Part shown: positions 41,506 through 51,412 of the stretch, piece by piece
Layout: each line of letters starts with the position of its first letter
Position numbering within the stretch: position 1 is the first letter of the stretch
NCBI RefSeq assembly: GCF_020179385.1
Contig: NZ_JAIBLJ010000007.1
Location: 62,001-126,000, forward strand
DNA: 64,000 nucleotides
Direction: 5' to 3'
Origin: Alkalihalobacillus sp. YIM B00296
GTDB lineage: Bacteria; Bacillota; Bacilli; Bacillales; Fictibacillaceae
Program-made: the position numbers and the translations under genes
The notes under the pieces: generated by a model
The model's input: only the letters and a program-made list of their open reading frames with translations
What the model was told of the DNA's origin: nothing
The model's database searches: none

Positions 41506-41808
41506 CTACCCAGAAAAGTCGACACGTCGTCCTTTATAGGGATGCTTGACCTTTTCTTCTTCCTGATTATGCTTATCTCGCTTTTGTTGGTGGTGGTGAG
41601 AGTGATCGCCTTGTCGGCCATTGAAATGTTGTTTTTCCATATGTTCCTGCTTTTCCACAGAAGTGCGGTTCCGTTCGGCTTTTTCTTTTTCAGTTGATGT
41701 AGCTTGAGACTGATTGATTTGGGACTGTTGTTGAAATTTCTCTTGCATTTTCCCTGCATCCTGGGTTCTCGGTATCGCAACCTGAAGTTCAATCAACTTT
41801 AAACTCAT
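41506..41808 (-). CDS. Small conserved protein encoded between sigD and swrB
   Basis: 100-residue hydrophilic protein, rich in Gln, Lys, Glu and His, with a conserved-looking start (MSLKLIELQVAIPRTQDAGK) and end (HPYKGRRVDFSG). Proteins of this pattern occur at this place in other Bacillaceae fla/che operons; I know no function. The frame is intact, AGGAG stands 8 nt before ATG at 41808, and swrB starts only 10 nt after its stop. No membrane segment or signal. Its survival beside pseudogenes could mean a function outside motility or simply too little time to decay. Confidence 0.65.
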   Translation of the reverse strand: MSLKLIELQVAIPRTQDAGKMQEKFQQQSQINQSQATSTEKEKAERNRTSVEKQEHMEKQHFNGRQGDHSHHHQQKRDKHNQEEEKVKHPYKGRRVDFSG

Positions 41809-41819
41809 CACTCATGCTC

Positions 41820-41897
41820 CTATCTTAAAGATTGGATGACAACCTCACTTGATGCCAATTTGAGCTCAACCGCTTTATATTCGTGTGGCATTACCCT
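41820..41897 (-). pseudogene. Short unassigned gene tail after the sigD stub
   Basis: About 25 codons open to a TAG at 41820-41822 (MPHEYKAVELKLASSEVVIQ) directly before the ribosome site of the 100-aa gene. Relatives carry a DUF342/FapA-type gene here, and this could be its last codons left by the deletion that removed most of sigD. That assignment is a guess from position. Confidence 0.25.
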
Positions 41898-41904
41898 TTT
41901 GTAT

Positions 41905-42147
41905 TTAGTCGAATTTAAGATCCCTCGTCGGATCGAACTTCTTCAAGGCGTCATATAATCCTATAAGTCCATTGCTTCTCAATTCATCTTTATTGATGTA
42001 TTTAGGCAAACCAACTGCAATACGTTAAACGTGATATTGGACCAAGGGTAAATGCATTTCCAATAAGGCTTCACAAGATTCTTTATCCCGAAATTTCGAC
42101 CAATTGTCCCAATGTACACTCGATTCTAAAGTTGCCCCGCTTCGCAT
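41905..42147 (-). pseudogene. sigD: sigD remnant (flagellar/motility sigma factor), 5' third only
   Basis: Begins with a good start (GGAGGG, 5 nt, ATG at 42147) and aligns with the N-terminus of sigma-D: a Trp-containing start, PLVQYHV, then VGLPKYINKDELRSNGLIGL and YDALKKFDPTRDLKFD. Codon 41, directly after the YHV motif, is TAA (42025-42027). After DLKFD a second stop follows and homology ends, so regions 2.2 to 4 (about 170 residues) are deleted. Both lesions abolish the sigma factor that drives late flagellar genes. Confidence 0.88.
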
Positions 42148-42181
42148 CCAATCCCTCCTCACAAACTATTTATCCAAGTCA

Positions 42182-42682
42182 TTAAATGGTCGTTATCCCT
42201 TTATGTATCGTCCGTATCATCAATTGACACTTTTCAATATCGAATTCAATCGTCCTGCCGTTCTGACCACCTACATCTTCAGCAATAACGGGGATTTCCA
42301 ATGATTTCAATGTGTCTTTGACTGCTTAGATATTACGTAGGCCTATTCTTAACGCTTCACTTTTTCCTGTAAATTGGAACATCTGGGCGCCTCCAGCAAT
42401 TTTTGCTTTCAAATGCCCTCTTTTTACACCAAAGCTCTGAATGAGCTCTGTAACCATTACAGGAAGTGCTGTATCAGCATACTTCACTAAATTGAAAGTC
42501 AGATCCCTCGAAAGCTCTGAACTTGGTAGCATCACATGTGCCATGCCTGCAACATGTTTACTCGGTTCAAAAACGACAACCCCGACACATGAACCGAGAC
42601 CAGTCGTTTTCAACTTAATCGGTGCTTTTGTAACTTGATAATCTGAGATTTTCACATTTATGGTTTGCATTATTTTATTCAT
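42182..42682 (-). pseudogene. cheD: cheD pseudogene (chemoreceptor glutamine deamidase), single nonsense codon
   Basis: Full-length frame of 166 codons, the size of B. subtilis CheD, interrupted by TAA at 42326-42328 (codon 119, after GLRNI). The same frame continues with LEIPVIAEDVGGQNGRTIEF and ends at 42182. The catalytic Cys 32 in GLGSCVG and His 49 in GMAHVMLP are still encoded. The truncated product would lose the C-terminal third. Starts inside the end of the cheC fragment (8-nt overlap), the native arrangement. Confidence 0.9.
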
Positions 42683-43145
42683 TTACCGGAACCCCAAGTG
42701 ATTTGAAAATCTTTTGAAAAGAATCTGGGTCCGGAAGTAGAAGAAAGTGGCTATCTATGCCAGAATGTTCAGTTTCTCCATTTTTAAGTTGGGTATCAAT
42801 TATGATGGCATAATCACTGACTTGGGACATTTCCATCAATCCATAGGACAAAACCGCAGCAGCCATATCGACTGTCAAGAATGGGACAGATGGCGATAAA
42901 TTCAATCCGGTGAAATCAGAGAATGATGAGAGATAAGATCCAGCAAGTATACTCCCTGTTTCTTGAAGGGCTGATCTAGCAATCTCTGAATGAAAGATGC
43001 TCTCTTCATCTATAATGGGATCACTGGTAAGTTGTCTTAATAATGTAATAGCTTCTCTTAAAGTGAAAATCAGACACATGTTTCCAGGTGCATCACCTGC
43101 CACCCGGAAAAATGTTGCCGCAACCACCGTCTCTTCTGGATTTAA
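42675..43145 (-). pseudogene. cheC: cheC fragment lacking its N-terminus
   Basis: CheY-P phosphatase of the CheC/CheX/FliY family. The remaining codons match CheC from about residue 60 onward: RVAGDAPGNM, SALQETGSILAGSYLSSFSDF (second phosphatase helix with Glu and Asn-equivalent positions) and YAIIIDTQL. The first 60 residues, including the first active-site helix, are missing, and the frame runs directly into cheW sequence upstream. A GTG inside the cheW part could serve as a start, but no ribosome site precedes it. Confidence 0.85.
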
Positions 43146-43247
43146 CACCTTTTCTAGATTGAGCAGGATGAGCAGCCTTTTCTCAAGCTTGGCAACTCCA
43201 TCAAGATATTCCGCCTCAATGCCTCCAACTACTTTCGGTGGCGATTT
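43141..43247 (-). pseudogene. cheW: cheW 3' fragment fused in frame to cheC
   Basis: About 33 codons match the extreme C-terminus of the CheW adaptor: PPKVVGGIEAEYLDGVAKLE then KRLLILLNLEKVL. Joined in frame to cheC at the shared string NPEE. On the other side it joins flhF sequence at about 43240-43247. Everything between flhF and the end of cheW (flhG, cheB, cheA and most of cheW in the usual order) is deleted. Confidence 0.82.
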
Positions 43248-43770
43248 TCGCGATAGTCGTCGTTTTCCCTACACCAGTCGGTCCAATCAGATTAGATACT
43301 TTTTGTCGTAGTCAAAAGGACCGAAAGCTGCGTTAGATAGTAAACTAAGGATTTCTTCCCTCACCCACTTTTGAATCGAGCCATCTGCTGCTTTTTCAGA
43401 TTCCTTCCTATACCACCTTTTCAGCAATCTTTTTGATAAGTCTGCTCTCAGCTTACTGTTGACTCCTTGATCTTCCAGACAGCTGATTATATTCGTGATC
43501 TTTTCTGGAAATGGAATGGGTTGTGTTGTTTGTCGTATTTTCGGATCCGCAACAATTGGTTTTTTTGACTGATGTGTAGATTTCAAGGTTTCTTTTTGTC
43601 TCATTGAATGATTTGTCAGTATTGGAATATTGTTACGCGGACTATAGTAGTCGTTATTTCTTTCACTCAGAACAGGATCAGGATCAAGTGCAGCAAAGAC
43701 TTCCAGAGAAGGTTTTGTGAAAAAACCAAGGAAGCCTCCTGTACGGATTTCTTTTGAATTCAAAATGCTC
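43241..43770 (-). pseudogene. flhF: flhF fragment, headless, frameshifted and truncated after its P-loop
   Basis: SRP-type GTPase that positions and counts flagella. Sequence begins at about codon 28 (LNSKEIRTGGFLGFFTKPS), runs through the variable linker and a helical N domain, then reads KKYLI and a stop. A missing base at about 43290-43293 restores [17 protein letters not shown], the FlhF P-loop, in the next frame. After that the gene stops abruptly at cheW. The 5' end is replaced by IS sequence. Three separate lesions make it inactive. Confidence 0.88.
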
Positions 43771-44087
43771 TTGCAGGCCTAGAATGCCCTCATCCTTATA
43801 GTTTTTAATCCACCTATCAATTACTGAATATGTGACTCCTAATTCTCTTCCGATTAGTTTACTACCCATACCTTTGTGTAAATACATTTCGATAGCCTTC
43901 ATCTTAAAATCAACAGTAAAGGTTCTTCTCTTTTTCCCCATAAAAAATCCCCTCCAGAATAAACAGTATAGTAACTTTCTTTCTACTGTCTACTAGAAGG
44001 GGATAATACCACAATATCGGGATCATCTTCTACAGCTTTAATTTCATTCACCTTTTTTAAAACTGTCTATTTTTAGGGGGTAGTTCA
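43764..44087 (-). mobile_element. Truncated IS3-family element (5' end and part of orfA)
   Basis: An orfA-like frame starts at ATG 43941 with GGAGGGG upstream and encodes a transposase-type helix-turn-helix (MGKKRRTFTVDFKMKAIEMY; GRELGVTYSVIDRWIKNYKD). It ends after about 58 codons where flhF sequence begins (about 43764-43770); orfB and the far inverted repeat are gone. Candidate outer ends are TGAACTACCCCC ending at 44087 or TGTGGTATTATCCCC ending at 44013; both are followed by TAGACAG. The element marks the left deletion endpoint, replacing flgB through flhA. Confidence 0.75.
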
Positions 44088-44138
44088 ACATGTAAGACGC
44101 TTTTCCTAAGTGCCTTTGTTGGGGAACAAATATGCCAT

Positions 44139-44169
44139 AAAAAAAGGACTGACTCGATGTCAGTCCTTC
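44139..44169 (-). terminator. Terminator of codY
   Basis: AAGGACTGAC and GTCAGTCCTT enclose ATCGA and are followed by seven T on the minus strand, 7 nt after the codY stop. It isolates the xerC-hslV-hslU-codY operon from the fla/che debris. Confidence 0.9.
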
Positions 44170-44175
44170 TCCTCA

Positions 44176-44955
44176 TTAGATCGCTTTTAATTTTGAAAGC
44201 TCATGTAAGAACTTATCATTCAACACTTTGATATAAGTACCCTTCATTCCAAGTGAACGCGACTCGATCACCCCAGCGCTTTCCAGCTTCCGGAGCGCGT
44301 TCACAATTACAGAACGGGTGATTCCCACACGGTCAGCAATTTTACTCGCAACTAGAAGCCCTTCATTTCCATCCAATTCTTCGAAAATATGCTCGATCGC
44401 TTCCAATTCACTATATGACAATGAACTGATCGCCATCTGTACAACAGCTTTATTACGAGCCTCCTCTTCGATTTCTTCCGATTTTTCACGGAGGATCTCT
44501 GTACCTACAACCGTAGCGCCATATTCAGCAAGGATCAGATCGTCATCTTCGAATGATTCATTCAATCTTGAAAGAATCAGCGTACCTAAACGTTCACCAG
44601 CCCCTACGATAGGCACGATCGTTGTAAGGCCTTTACCGAATAGATCTTTGTTCTCCACAGGGAAAGCGGTATAATCGCTGTTGATATCCAGGTTGGAAGA
44701 AGTATCAGTGATGTTGAAAAGGTTCTTCGTATATTCAGTAGGGAACTGTCGATCAACAAGCATCTTTTTCATTCTTTCATTCTCAATTTCCTGTACAAGT
44801 GAGAATCCAAGTAACTTTCCACGTCGGCTGACGACGAAGATATTGGCTTCGATCACATCACACAGTGTACCTGCCATTTCTTTAAAATTAACTGGCTTGC
44901 CACCAGATTCTTGAAGTAATGCATTGATTTTCCTAGTTTTTTCTAATAAATTCAT
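44176..44955 (-). CDS. codY: GTP- and branched-chain amino acid-sensing regulator CodY
   Basis: Global repressor of nutrient-adaptation genes. The 259 residues comprise an N-terminal GAF domain binding Ile/Leu/Val (about 1-155) and a C-terminal winged helix ([20 protein letters not shown] near 203-222) followed by [15 protein letters not shown]. Length equals B. subtilis CodY. Last gene of xerC-hslV-hslU-codY. In B. subtilis CodY also represses the adjacent fla/che promoter, now lost here. Confidence 0.97.
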   Translation of the reverse strand: MNLLEKTRKINALLQESGGKPVNFKEMAGTLCDVIEANIFVVSRRGKLLGFSLVQEIENERMKKMLVDRQFPTEYTKNLFNITDTSSNLDINSDYTAFPVENKDLFGKGLTTIVPIVGAGERLGTLILSRLNESFEDDDLILAEYGATVVGTEILREKSEEIEEEARNKAVVQMAISSLSYSELEAIEHIFEELDGNEGLLVASKIADRVGITRSVIVNALRKLESAGVIESRSLGMKGTYIKVLNDKFLHELSKLKAI

Positions 44956-44974
44956 TTGTAACTCCTCCTAAGTA

Positions 44975-46372
44975 TTATAAGATATACTGACTCAAGTCCC
45001 GATCTTTTGCAATAGCTCCTAGTTTTTCATCGACATAATCCGGAGTAATTGTAATAGTCTCAAGATTAATATCTGGGGCTTCAAAAGATAAATCTTCCAG
45101 CAATCTTTCCAGAATCGTATGAAGTCTTCTTGCTCCGATATTGTCAGTATTTTGATTCACATCAGTTGCGATAGTCGCAATTCTACGAATAGCATCGTCA
45201 GAAAATTCTATGTTTATACCTTCAGTTTGCAAAAGAGCTTTATATTGTTTTGTCAAAGCATTGTCAGGATCCACAAGTATCGAGATGAAATCATCAATAG
45301 TAAGACTCGAGAGCTCGACCCTGATCGGGAACCTGCCTTGAAGCTCTGGTATCAAATCGGAAGGTTTTGCAATATGAAACGCACCAGCTGCTACGAACAA
45401 CACATGATCTGTCTTGACAGGTCCATATTTCGTAACAACGGTCGATCCTTCTACAATCGGTAAAATATCCCTTTGAACCCCTTCACGGGAGACGTCAGCA
45501 GATTGATTCCCTTTTCCTGCAATCTTATCAATCTCATCTATAAAAATCATACCCGTTTGTTCGGCTCTTGTAACAGCTTCTTGACCAACTTCGTCCATAT
45601 CGATTAGTTTCTGGGCTTCTTCATGGGTCAATACTTTCCTAGCTTCCTTTACGGTAAGCTTCCGTTTCTTCTTTTTCTTAGGCATCAGATTACCGAGCAT
45701 ATCCTGCATATTCATCCCCATTTGTTCCATACCCGATCCTTGGAACAAATCCATCATATTTTGGTTCTGTTCCTCTACTTCGACGGTGACATAGTGATCT
45801 TCCAATTCACCAAGAGCAAGTTGATGAGCGATCTGCTTCCTTTTCGAAGCGATTTGATCCTTTTCATGATCAGCTTTGTCATCCGTGTCTTGCTGTTGTT
45901 GGTTCCCGAATAACATTTCAAGTGGATTTTTATAAGCATTTTGTTCAGTTTTCTTTGAAGGGACAAGTAATTCCACAAGTCTCTTATTTGCATTCTGTTC
46001 AGCTGGTTCTTTGACGGAAGCCACCTTTTCCTCTTTAACGATACGGATGGATGTTTCAACCAGGTCACGTACCATGGATTCGACATCACGCCCGACGTAT
46101 CCGACTTCAGTGAATTTAGTCGCCTCGATTTTGATGAATGGCGCTCCGACTATCTTTGCCAACCTTCTTGCGATTTCAGTTTTCCCGACCCCTGTCGGAC
46201 CGATCATCAATATGTTTTTGGGAACGACTTCATCTCGAATCGACTCATCGATCAAGCTCCTGCGATACCTGTTACGAAGTGCAATTGCAACTGCTTTCTT
46301 CGCACTCTGCTGACCAACAATAAACTGATCAAGTCGTTCAACAATCTGTCTTGGTGTATAATCCATTTTCAT
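44975..46372 (-). CDS. hslU: ATP-dependent protease ATPase subunit HslU (ClpY)
   Basis: AAA+ unfoldase partner of HslV. The 465 residues contain Walker A GPTGVGKT near 58-65, an inserted I-domain with a Lys/Gln-rich segment around 130-240, Walker B FIDEIDKI near 276-283 and a C-terminal hexamer domain ending in YIL, needed to activate HslV. Starts 20 nt after hslV. An alternative start 6 nt downstream (MDYTPRQ) is possible. Confidence 0.97.
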   Translation of the reverse strand: MKMDYTPRQIVERLDQFIVGQQSAKKAVAIALRNRYRRSLIDESIRDEVVPKNILMIGPTGVGKTEIARRLAKIVGAPFIKIEATKFTEVGYVGRDVESMVRDLVETSIRIVKEEKVASVKEPAEQNANKRLVELLVPSKKTEQNAYKNPLEMLFGNQQQQDTDDKADHEKDQIASKRKQIAHQLALGELEDHYVTVEVEEQNQNMMDLFQGSGMEQMGMNMQDMLGNLMPKKKKKRKLTVKEARKVLTHEEAQKLIDMDEVGQEAVTRAEQTGMIFIDEIDKIAGKGNQSADVSREGVQRDILPIVEGSTVVTKYGPVKTDHVLFVAAGAFHIAKPSDLIPELQGRFPIRVELSSLTIDDFISILVDPDNALTKQYKALLQTEGINIEFSDDAIRRIATIATDVNQNTDNIGARRLHTILERLLEDLSFEAPDINLETITITPDYVDEKLGAIAKDRDLSQYIL

Positions 46373-46391
46373 CGTGTCAAACTCCCCCGTT

Positions 46392-46934
46392 TCAAGTTAA
46401 TTGTTCAACAAGTATATGGTCATTTGTGTAAACACATATTTCTGCAGCGGTTTCCAAAGCACTTTTCGCAATATCGGCAGCAGTCAGATGTTCACCATAC
46501 CTTTTCAAAGCTCTGCCTGCGGCCAAAGCATAATTCCCACCTGACCCGATCGCTAATATTCCATCATCAGGTTCGATGACTTCCCCGGTACCAGAAACGA
46601 GTAACAGTGTCTCTTTATTCATGACGATCAGCATCGCCTCCAATTTGCGCAGCATTTTATCACCACGCCATTCTTTGGCAAGTTCCACAGCAGAACGCTG
46701 TAGGTTTCCGTTGAATTCTTCAAGTTTTGCTTCGAATTTTTCAAATAAAGTGAATGCATCTGCGACAGAACCCGCAAATCCTGCAAGAACTTTACCATCG
46801 TATAGTTTACGGACCTTCCTTGCTGTATGTTTCATCACTACAGCATTTCCGAAAGTCACTTGCCCGTCTCCTGCCATTGCACAATTGCCTTTATGATGGA
46901 CAGCAAAAATTGTTGTAGCATGGAACGTATCCAT
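46392..46934 (-). CDS. hslV: ATP-dependent protease proteolytic subunit HslV (ClpQ)
   Basis: Proteasome-like peptidase of the HslUV complex. 180 residues; [20 protein letters not shown] near 48-67 and [14 protein letters not shown] near 130-143 are conserved. The N-terminus reads [16 protein letters not shown]: the Thr pair at 7-8 is the usual proteasome nucleophile region, and the short leader differs from the MSSFHATT of B. subtilis, where an N-terminal Ser is reported as nucleophile. Preceded by AGGGAGGGGG. Confidence 0.96.
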   Translation of the reverse strand: MDTFHATTIFAVHHKGNCAMAGDGQVTFGNAVVMKHTARKVRKLYDGKVLAGFAGSVADAFTLFEKFEAKLEEFNGNLQRSAVELAKEWRGDKMLRKLEAMLIVMNKETLLLVSGTGEVIEPDDGILAIGSGGNYALAAGRALKRYGEHLTAADIAKSALETAAEICVYTNDHILVEQLT

Positions 46935-46964
46935 AATCGACCCCCTCCCTTCATTTGACTCTCG

Positions 46965-47852
46965 TTAAGCTCTTGGATGAAAGTTGCGATACAGCTGCTG
47001 TAATCTATCTTTTGTAACATGTGTATAGATTTGGGTTGTGGACAGTTGTGAATGGCCTAACATTTCCTGTACAGCTCTCAGATCAGCACCCTCATTCAAT
47101 AGATGGGTTGCAAATGTATGTCTCATCATGTGAGGTGTGATGTTCACCGTCAGAGACGTCGATTCAATCAGCTTCTTCAAAACTTTCCTCACACCCTCAT
47201 CCGTTAAGGGATCTCCTTTATAATTCACGAAAACTTTATCGTGCTCTTTTGTTTTCATCAATGTCTTCCTGCCAGATTGCAAATAGCGCTCAATGGCCTC
47301 TACTGCAAAGCTTCCAATCGGGACATACCTTTCCTTCCGGCCTTTCCCCCTTACAAGGATCGTCTCTATGGTGAGATCGATGTCTTTCAAAGAAAGCTCA
47401 CAACATTCACTGACTCGAATTCCCGTTCCGTAAAGAAATTCGAGCAACGTTTGATTCCTTTGTCCCAACGGTGTGTTCAAGTTCGAAACTTCAAACAACT
47501 CCTCAAGTTCTTCTTCATAAAAGAATTTGGGGAGTCGCCTGGTTTGTTTAGGTAAACTTACTGTTTTGAAAGGATTCTGTTCTAAGCGTTCATCTCTGAT
47601 CAAAAAACGGTAGAAGCTTCTTAAAGTTGAGACTTTTCTTGCTACAGTTTTCCTGGCATATCGCTTTTCATGCAATACCGTCAAGTAGTGGCGGACATGC
47701 ACATAAGAAACAGCAGCAAATTGGTGCAAACCTTGCTGCTTCATGAATCCGACAAAATCGTCGATGTCAAGTTGATAGTTGAGAACCGTGTGCTGCGAAC
47801 AGTTCTTTTCAATTTGTAGATACTCAATAAAGAGACGGATGTCTTCTTGCAT
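46965..47852 (-). CDS. xerC: Tyrosine recombinase XerC (CodV)
   Basis: Resolves chromosome dimers at dif with XerD (RipX). The 295 residues have an N-terminal SAM-like DNA-binding domain (1-100) and a catalytic domain with Arg in GTGIRVSEC near 145-153, HMMRHTFATHLL near 240-251, LGHSQLSTTQIYTH near 265-278 with Tyr nucleophile. Catalytic set complete. Heads the xerC-hslVU-codY operon after trmFO. Confidence 0.95.
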   Translation of the reverse strand: MQEDIRLFIEYLQIEKNCSQHTVLNYQLDIDDFVGFMKQQGLHQFAAVSYVHVRHYLTVLHEKRYARKTVARKVSTLRSFYRFLIRDERLEQNPFKTVSLPKQTRRLPKFFYEEELEELFEVSNLNTPLGQRNQTLLEFLYGTGIRVSECCELSLKDIDLTIETILVRGKGRKERYVPIGSFAVEAIERYLQSGRKTLMKTKEHDKVFVNYKGDPLTDEGVRKVLKKLIESTSLTVNITPHMMRHTFATHLLNEGADLRAVQEMLGHSQLSTTQIYTHVTKDRLQQLYRNFHPRA

Positions 47853-47947
47853 ACAATATCAACTTCCTGTTATTTTCTGAATAGTGAAACAATTAGCATA
47901 AAGACCCCTAAATCGTACCACAACGTAGAGGCCTTGACAATATATAT

Positions 47948-49255
47948 TCACACTTTTGTTAAAAAATTCTGAATTGTTTCCAATGCACGGTCAGCAATTT
48001 TTTCGTATCGTTCCTTCTTATTCTTGATTCTCTTCTCAAGCGGAGGGAAGAGTCCGAAATTTGCATTGATCGGTTGAAAATTATCCGGATTTGCAGTCGT
48101 AATATATTCTGCCATACCGCCCAAGGCTGTTTCCAGTGGAAAGACCACCAGTTCCTGATCTTGGATTAGTCGAGCCGCATTGATTCCAGCGATCAATCCT
48201 GAAGCTGCACTTTCTACATATCCTTCAACACCAGTCATTTGACCAGCAAAGAACAGATCATTTCGCCCTTTGTATTGATATGTCGGCTTGAGCAGGTTTG
48301 GTGAATTGATGAACGTATTTCGATGCATGACACCGTAACGTACGATTTCAGCATTCTCTAAACCAGGGATCAACTGAATGACATCTTTTTGCGGCCCCCA
48401 TTTCATATGGGTCTGGAAACCTACGATATTATAAAGGGTGCCAGACTTATTGTCCTGTCTCAATTGAACGACCGCATAAGGTTGCTTCCCGGTTTTCGGA
48501 TCCTCCAACCCGACCGGCTTCATCGGTCCGAAGAGCAATGTCTTCTTCCCTCTTTTCGCCATGACCTCGACGGGCATACAACCTTCAAAGAAAATTTCTT
48601 TCTCAAATTCTTTCAAAGGGACGGTCTCTGCTGAAATAAGTGCTTCATAAAAACGATCGAATTCTTCTTCTGTCATCGGGCAATTGAGATAAGCCGCTTC
48701 GCCTTTGTCATACCGTGACTTCAAGTATACTTTGTCACGATCGATACTGTCCACTTCGATGATCGGGGCTGCCGCATCATAGAAATAAAGATATTCTTCA
48801 CCCGTCAATGACAATAATGCTTTGGATAGATCTTCAGACGTCAGCGGGCCTGTAGCGATGATTGTTGGTCCCTCTGGAATATCACAGATCTCTTCTTCAT
48901 ACACCGTTACGTTCGGATGACCTTTGACCCGCTCCGTCACCTTCGCTGCAAACTCATGACGATCGACTGCAAGGGCTCCACCTGCAGGTACAGAACAATC
49001 ATCAGCACTTTGGATGATGACGGAGTCCAGATGTCTCATTTCTTCCTTCAAGACGCCGACTGCATTCGTCAATGCGTTTGAACGCAAGGAATTACTGCAG
49101 ACCAACTCTGCGAACTTATCCGTATGGTGGGCTGGTGTCTGCCTTTTCGGCCTCATTTCATATAGATTGACTTTAATCCCGCGTTTCGCTAACTGCCAAG
49201 CAGCTTCACTTCCTGCTAGTCCAGCTCCAACGACATTAACTGCTTGTAAATTCAC
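47948..49255 (-). CDS. trmFO: Folate-dependent tRNA (m5U54) methyltransferase TrmFO
   Basis: FAD-dependent enzyme using methylenetetrahydrofolate to make m5U54 in the T-loop. The 435 residues begin with the FAD motif [19 protein letters not shown] near 8-26; [20 protein letters not shown] near 53-72 and the late [17 protein letters not shown] near 333-349 hold family Cys and Gly motifs. Short gap to topA (11 nt) suggests co-transcription. Confidence 0.96.
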   Translation of the reverse strand: MNLQAVNVVGAGLAGSEAAWQLAKRGIKVNLYEMRPKRQTPAHHTDKFAELVCSNSLRSNALTNAVGVLKEEMRHLDSVIIQSADDCSVPAGGALAVDRHEFAAKVTERVKGHPNVTVYEEEICDIPEGPTIIATGPLTSEDLSKALLSLTGEEYLYFYDAAAPIIEVDSIDRDKVYLKSRYDKGEAAYLNCPMTEEEFDRFYEALISAETVPLKEFEKEIFFEGCMPVEVMAKRGKKTLLFGPMKPVGLEDPKTGKQPYAVVQLRQDNKSGTLYNIVGFQTHMKWGPQKDVIQLIPGLENAEIVRYGVMHRNTFINSPNLLKPTYQYKGRNDLFFAGQMTGVEGYVESAASGLIAGINAARLIQDQELVVFPLETALGGMAEYITTANPDNFQPINANFGLFPPLEKRIKNKKERYEKIADRALETIQNFLTKV

Positions 49256-49266
49256 TATCCATCACC

Positions 49267-51336
49267 CTAATTTTGTTTCTCTTTGTAGTCGCAATTCGTA
49301 CATTGAATTGTCGTACTTTTCTTCGACTTCTTTTCAACGAGCATGCTATCGCACTTTGGACACGGACGACTGATCGGTTTATCCCAAGAAACAAAATCAC
49401 ATTTAGGGAATCGATCACACCCGTAGAAGATTCGGCGCTTCTTACTCTTACGCTCCACGATGTTACCTTCATTGCATTTTGAGCATTTCACGCCAATATC
49501 CTTAACGATCGGTTTTGTATTCCTACAGTCAGGAAAATTTGAGCATGCCATGAATTTACCGTATCGACCCATTTTAAAGACCATTTCACTGCCGCACTTC
49601 TCACACTTCTCGCCGGCTGGCTCATCCTGGATCTCCACTTCCTTCATTTCTTCCTCGGCAACCTTCAATTTCTGTTCAAATTCCTTATAGAAGGCATCTA
49701 TGATCTTCTTCCATTCTGCCGTACCTTCTTCAATATGGTCAAGATTCGTTTCCATCTCTGCTGTAAACTCAACATTAATGATTTCTGGGAAGAATTCAAG
49801 AATCAGCTCCAAAACAATTTCACCAAGCTCCGTCGGTACGAATTTTCGTGCATCCAATGCAACATAACCTCGGCGCTGGATGGTATCAAGTGTCGGAGCA
49901 TAAGTCGATGGCCGGCCGATTCCAAGCTCTTCCATCGTTTTGACCAGCCTTGCCTCGGAATATCTAGGTGGTGGTTGAGTGAAATGCTGGCTCGGTTCAA
50001 TCTCTTCTGTTTTGACTGATTCCCCTTCTTTTAGGTCGGGGAGGATTTTATCTTCATCATTCTTATTATCATCATTACCCTCGACATAAACCTTCATGAA
50101 TCCAGGAAATTTCACTTTTGAACCGTTAGCACGGAAACGGACGCCATTGTTATCCAGGTTTACAGCCATCGTGTCCATGATTGCTGGAGCCATCTGGCTT
50201 GCGACGAATCGTTCCCAGATCAATTTGTATAGGCGATATTGGTCACGGCTCAAATAGGGTTTCACTGTTTTCGGATCCCGCATGGCCGACGTCGGTCTTA
50301 CAGCCTCGTGAGCATCCTGCGCATTGTTGGATTTTTTTCCGCTTGTACGATTGCTTGTGAATTTTGAGCCATATTGCTCAGTAATGTAATCTTTTGCTTC
50401 ATTTTTTGCAACATCTGCTACACGTGTAGAGTCGGTTCTCATGTAAGTGATCAGACCGACTGTACCTTCTTTACCGATATCAATACCTTCGTAAAGCTGC
50501 TGGGCCATCATCATCGTTTTCTTTGCGCGGAAATTCAGCTTTCTTGCCGCTTCCTGTTGTAGTGACGAGGTTGTAAATGGTGCAGCAGGATTTCTCTTCC
50601 GCTCTTTCTTTTGCACAGAAGTAATATCGAATGAATCACCTTTAATGTGTTTCAATACTTCTTTTACTGTTTCTTCATTCGATAATTCAACTTTTTCTCC
50701 ATTCAGTTCAAAGAAGGAGGCTTCAAATTGCTCTCCATTCTTATCGAAGATCGCTTTGATTTTCCAATATTCTTCAGGTTTGAAATTCTGGATTTCTTTC
50801 TCCCGTTCGACGATCAAGCGTAAAGCGACGGTTTGGACACGACCAGCACTAAGTCCTTTTTTCACTTTCTTCCATAGTAAAGGACTGATATTGTAACCGA
50901 CCAGTCGATCTAAAATCCGTCTCGCTTGTTGAGCATCCACAAGATCCATATTGATCTTTCGGGGTCTCTTGAACGAATCTTTTATAGCTTGCTTTGTAAT
51001 TTCATTGAACACAACCCTGCAATCGGATTGATCGTCCATTTCAAGACTATGTGCCAAATGCCAAGCAATCGCTTCTCCTTCACGATCAGGGTCAGCTGCG
51101 AGGTAAATCTTTTTCACTTTCTTCGCTGCAGCTTTCAAATCTTTCAGGACAGGTCCTTTCCCTCTGATCGTAATGTATCTAGGTTCAAAATCGTTCTTTA
51201 CATCTACACCCATTTGGCTTTTAGGTAAATCACGTAAATGTCCCATGGAAGCTTTTACGATATATTTTTTGCCTAGGTATTTTTCAATCGTTTTTGCTTT
51301 GGCGGGAGATTCTACTATTACTAAGTAATCAGCCAT
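49267..51336 (-). CDS. topA: DNA topoisomerase I
   Basis: Type IA enzyme relaxing negative supercoils. The 689 residues start with the Toprim domain ([18 protein letters not shown]), contain the acidic [15 protein letters not shown] near 80-94, the active-site Tyr in TYMRTDSTR near 297-305, and three C4 zinc ribbons at the C-terminus ([24 protein letters not shown], each followed by a second Cys pair). Between dprA and trmFO as in B. subtilis. Confidence 0.97.
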   Translation of the reverse strand: MADYLVIVESPAKAKTIEKYLGKKYIVKASMGHLRDLPKSQMGVDVKNDFEPRYITIRGKGPVLKDLKAAAKKVKKIYLAADPDREGEAIAWHLAHSLEMDDQSDCRVVFNEITKQAIKDSFKRPRKINMDLVDAQQARRILDRLVGYNISPLLWKKVKKGLSAGRVQTVALRLIVEREKEIQNFKPEEYWKIKAIFDKNGEQFEASFFELNGEKVELSNEETVKEVLKHIKGDSFDITSVQKKERKRNPAAPFTTSSLQQEAARKLNFRAKKTMMMAQQLYEGIDIGKEGTVGLITYMRTDSTRVADVAKNEAKDYITEQYGSKFTSNRTSGKKSNNAQDAHEAVRPTSAMRDPKTVKPYLSRDQYRLYKLIWERFVASQMAPAIMDTMAVNLDNNGVRFRANGSKVKFPGFMKVYVEGNDDNKNDEDKILPDLKEGESVKTEEIEPSQHFTQPPPRYSEARLVKTMEELGIGRPSTYAPTLDTIQRRGYVALDARKFVPTELGEIVLELILEFFPEIINVEFTAEMETNLDHIEEGTAEWKKIIDAFYKEFEQKLKVAEEEMKEVEIQDEPAGEKCEKCGSEMVFKMGRYGKFMACSNFPDCRNTKPIVKDIGVKCSKCNEGNIVERKSKKRRIFYGCDRFPKCDFVSWDKPISRPCPKCDSMLVEKKSKKSTTIQCTNCDYKEKQN

Positions 51337-51412
51337 AAGCCTATCTGTCTCCCCCTTTTTCTAAATTTAAAATCTTCCCTATTATTGTATATAGAAGTAT
51401 GGTTTGTCAAAC

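Noticed and set aside
42675-43148. Functional cheC
   Set aside because: The open frame is uninterrupted, but it lacks the first 60 residues and begins in cheW sequence without a ribosome site.
43684-43941. Complete transposase gene
   Set aside because: Only the first 58 codons are IS; the rest is out-of-frame flhF sequence.
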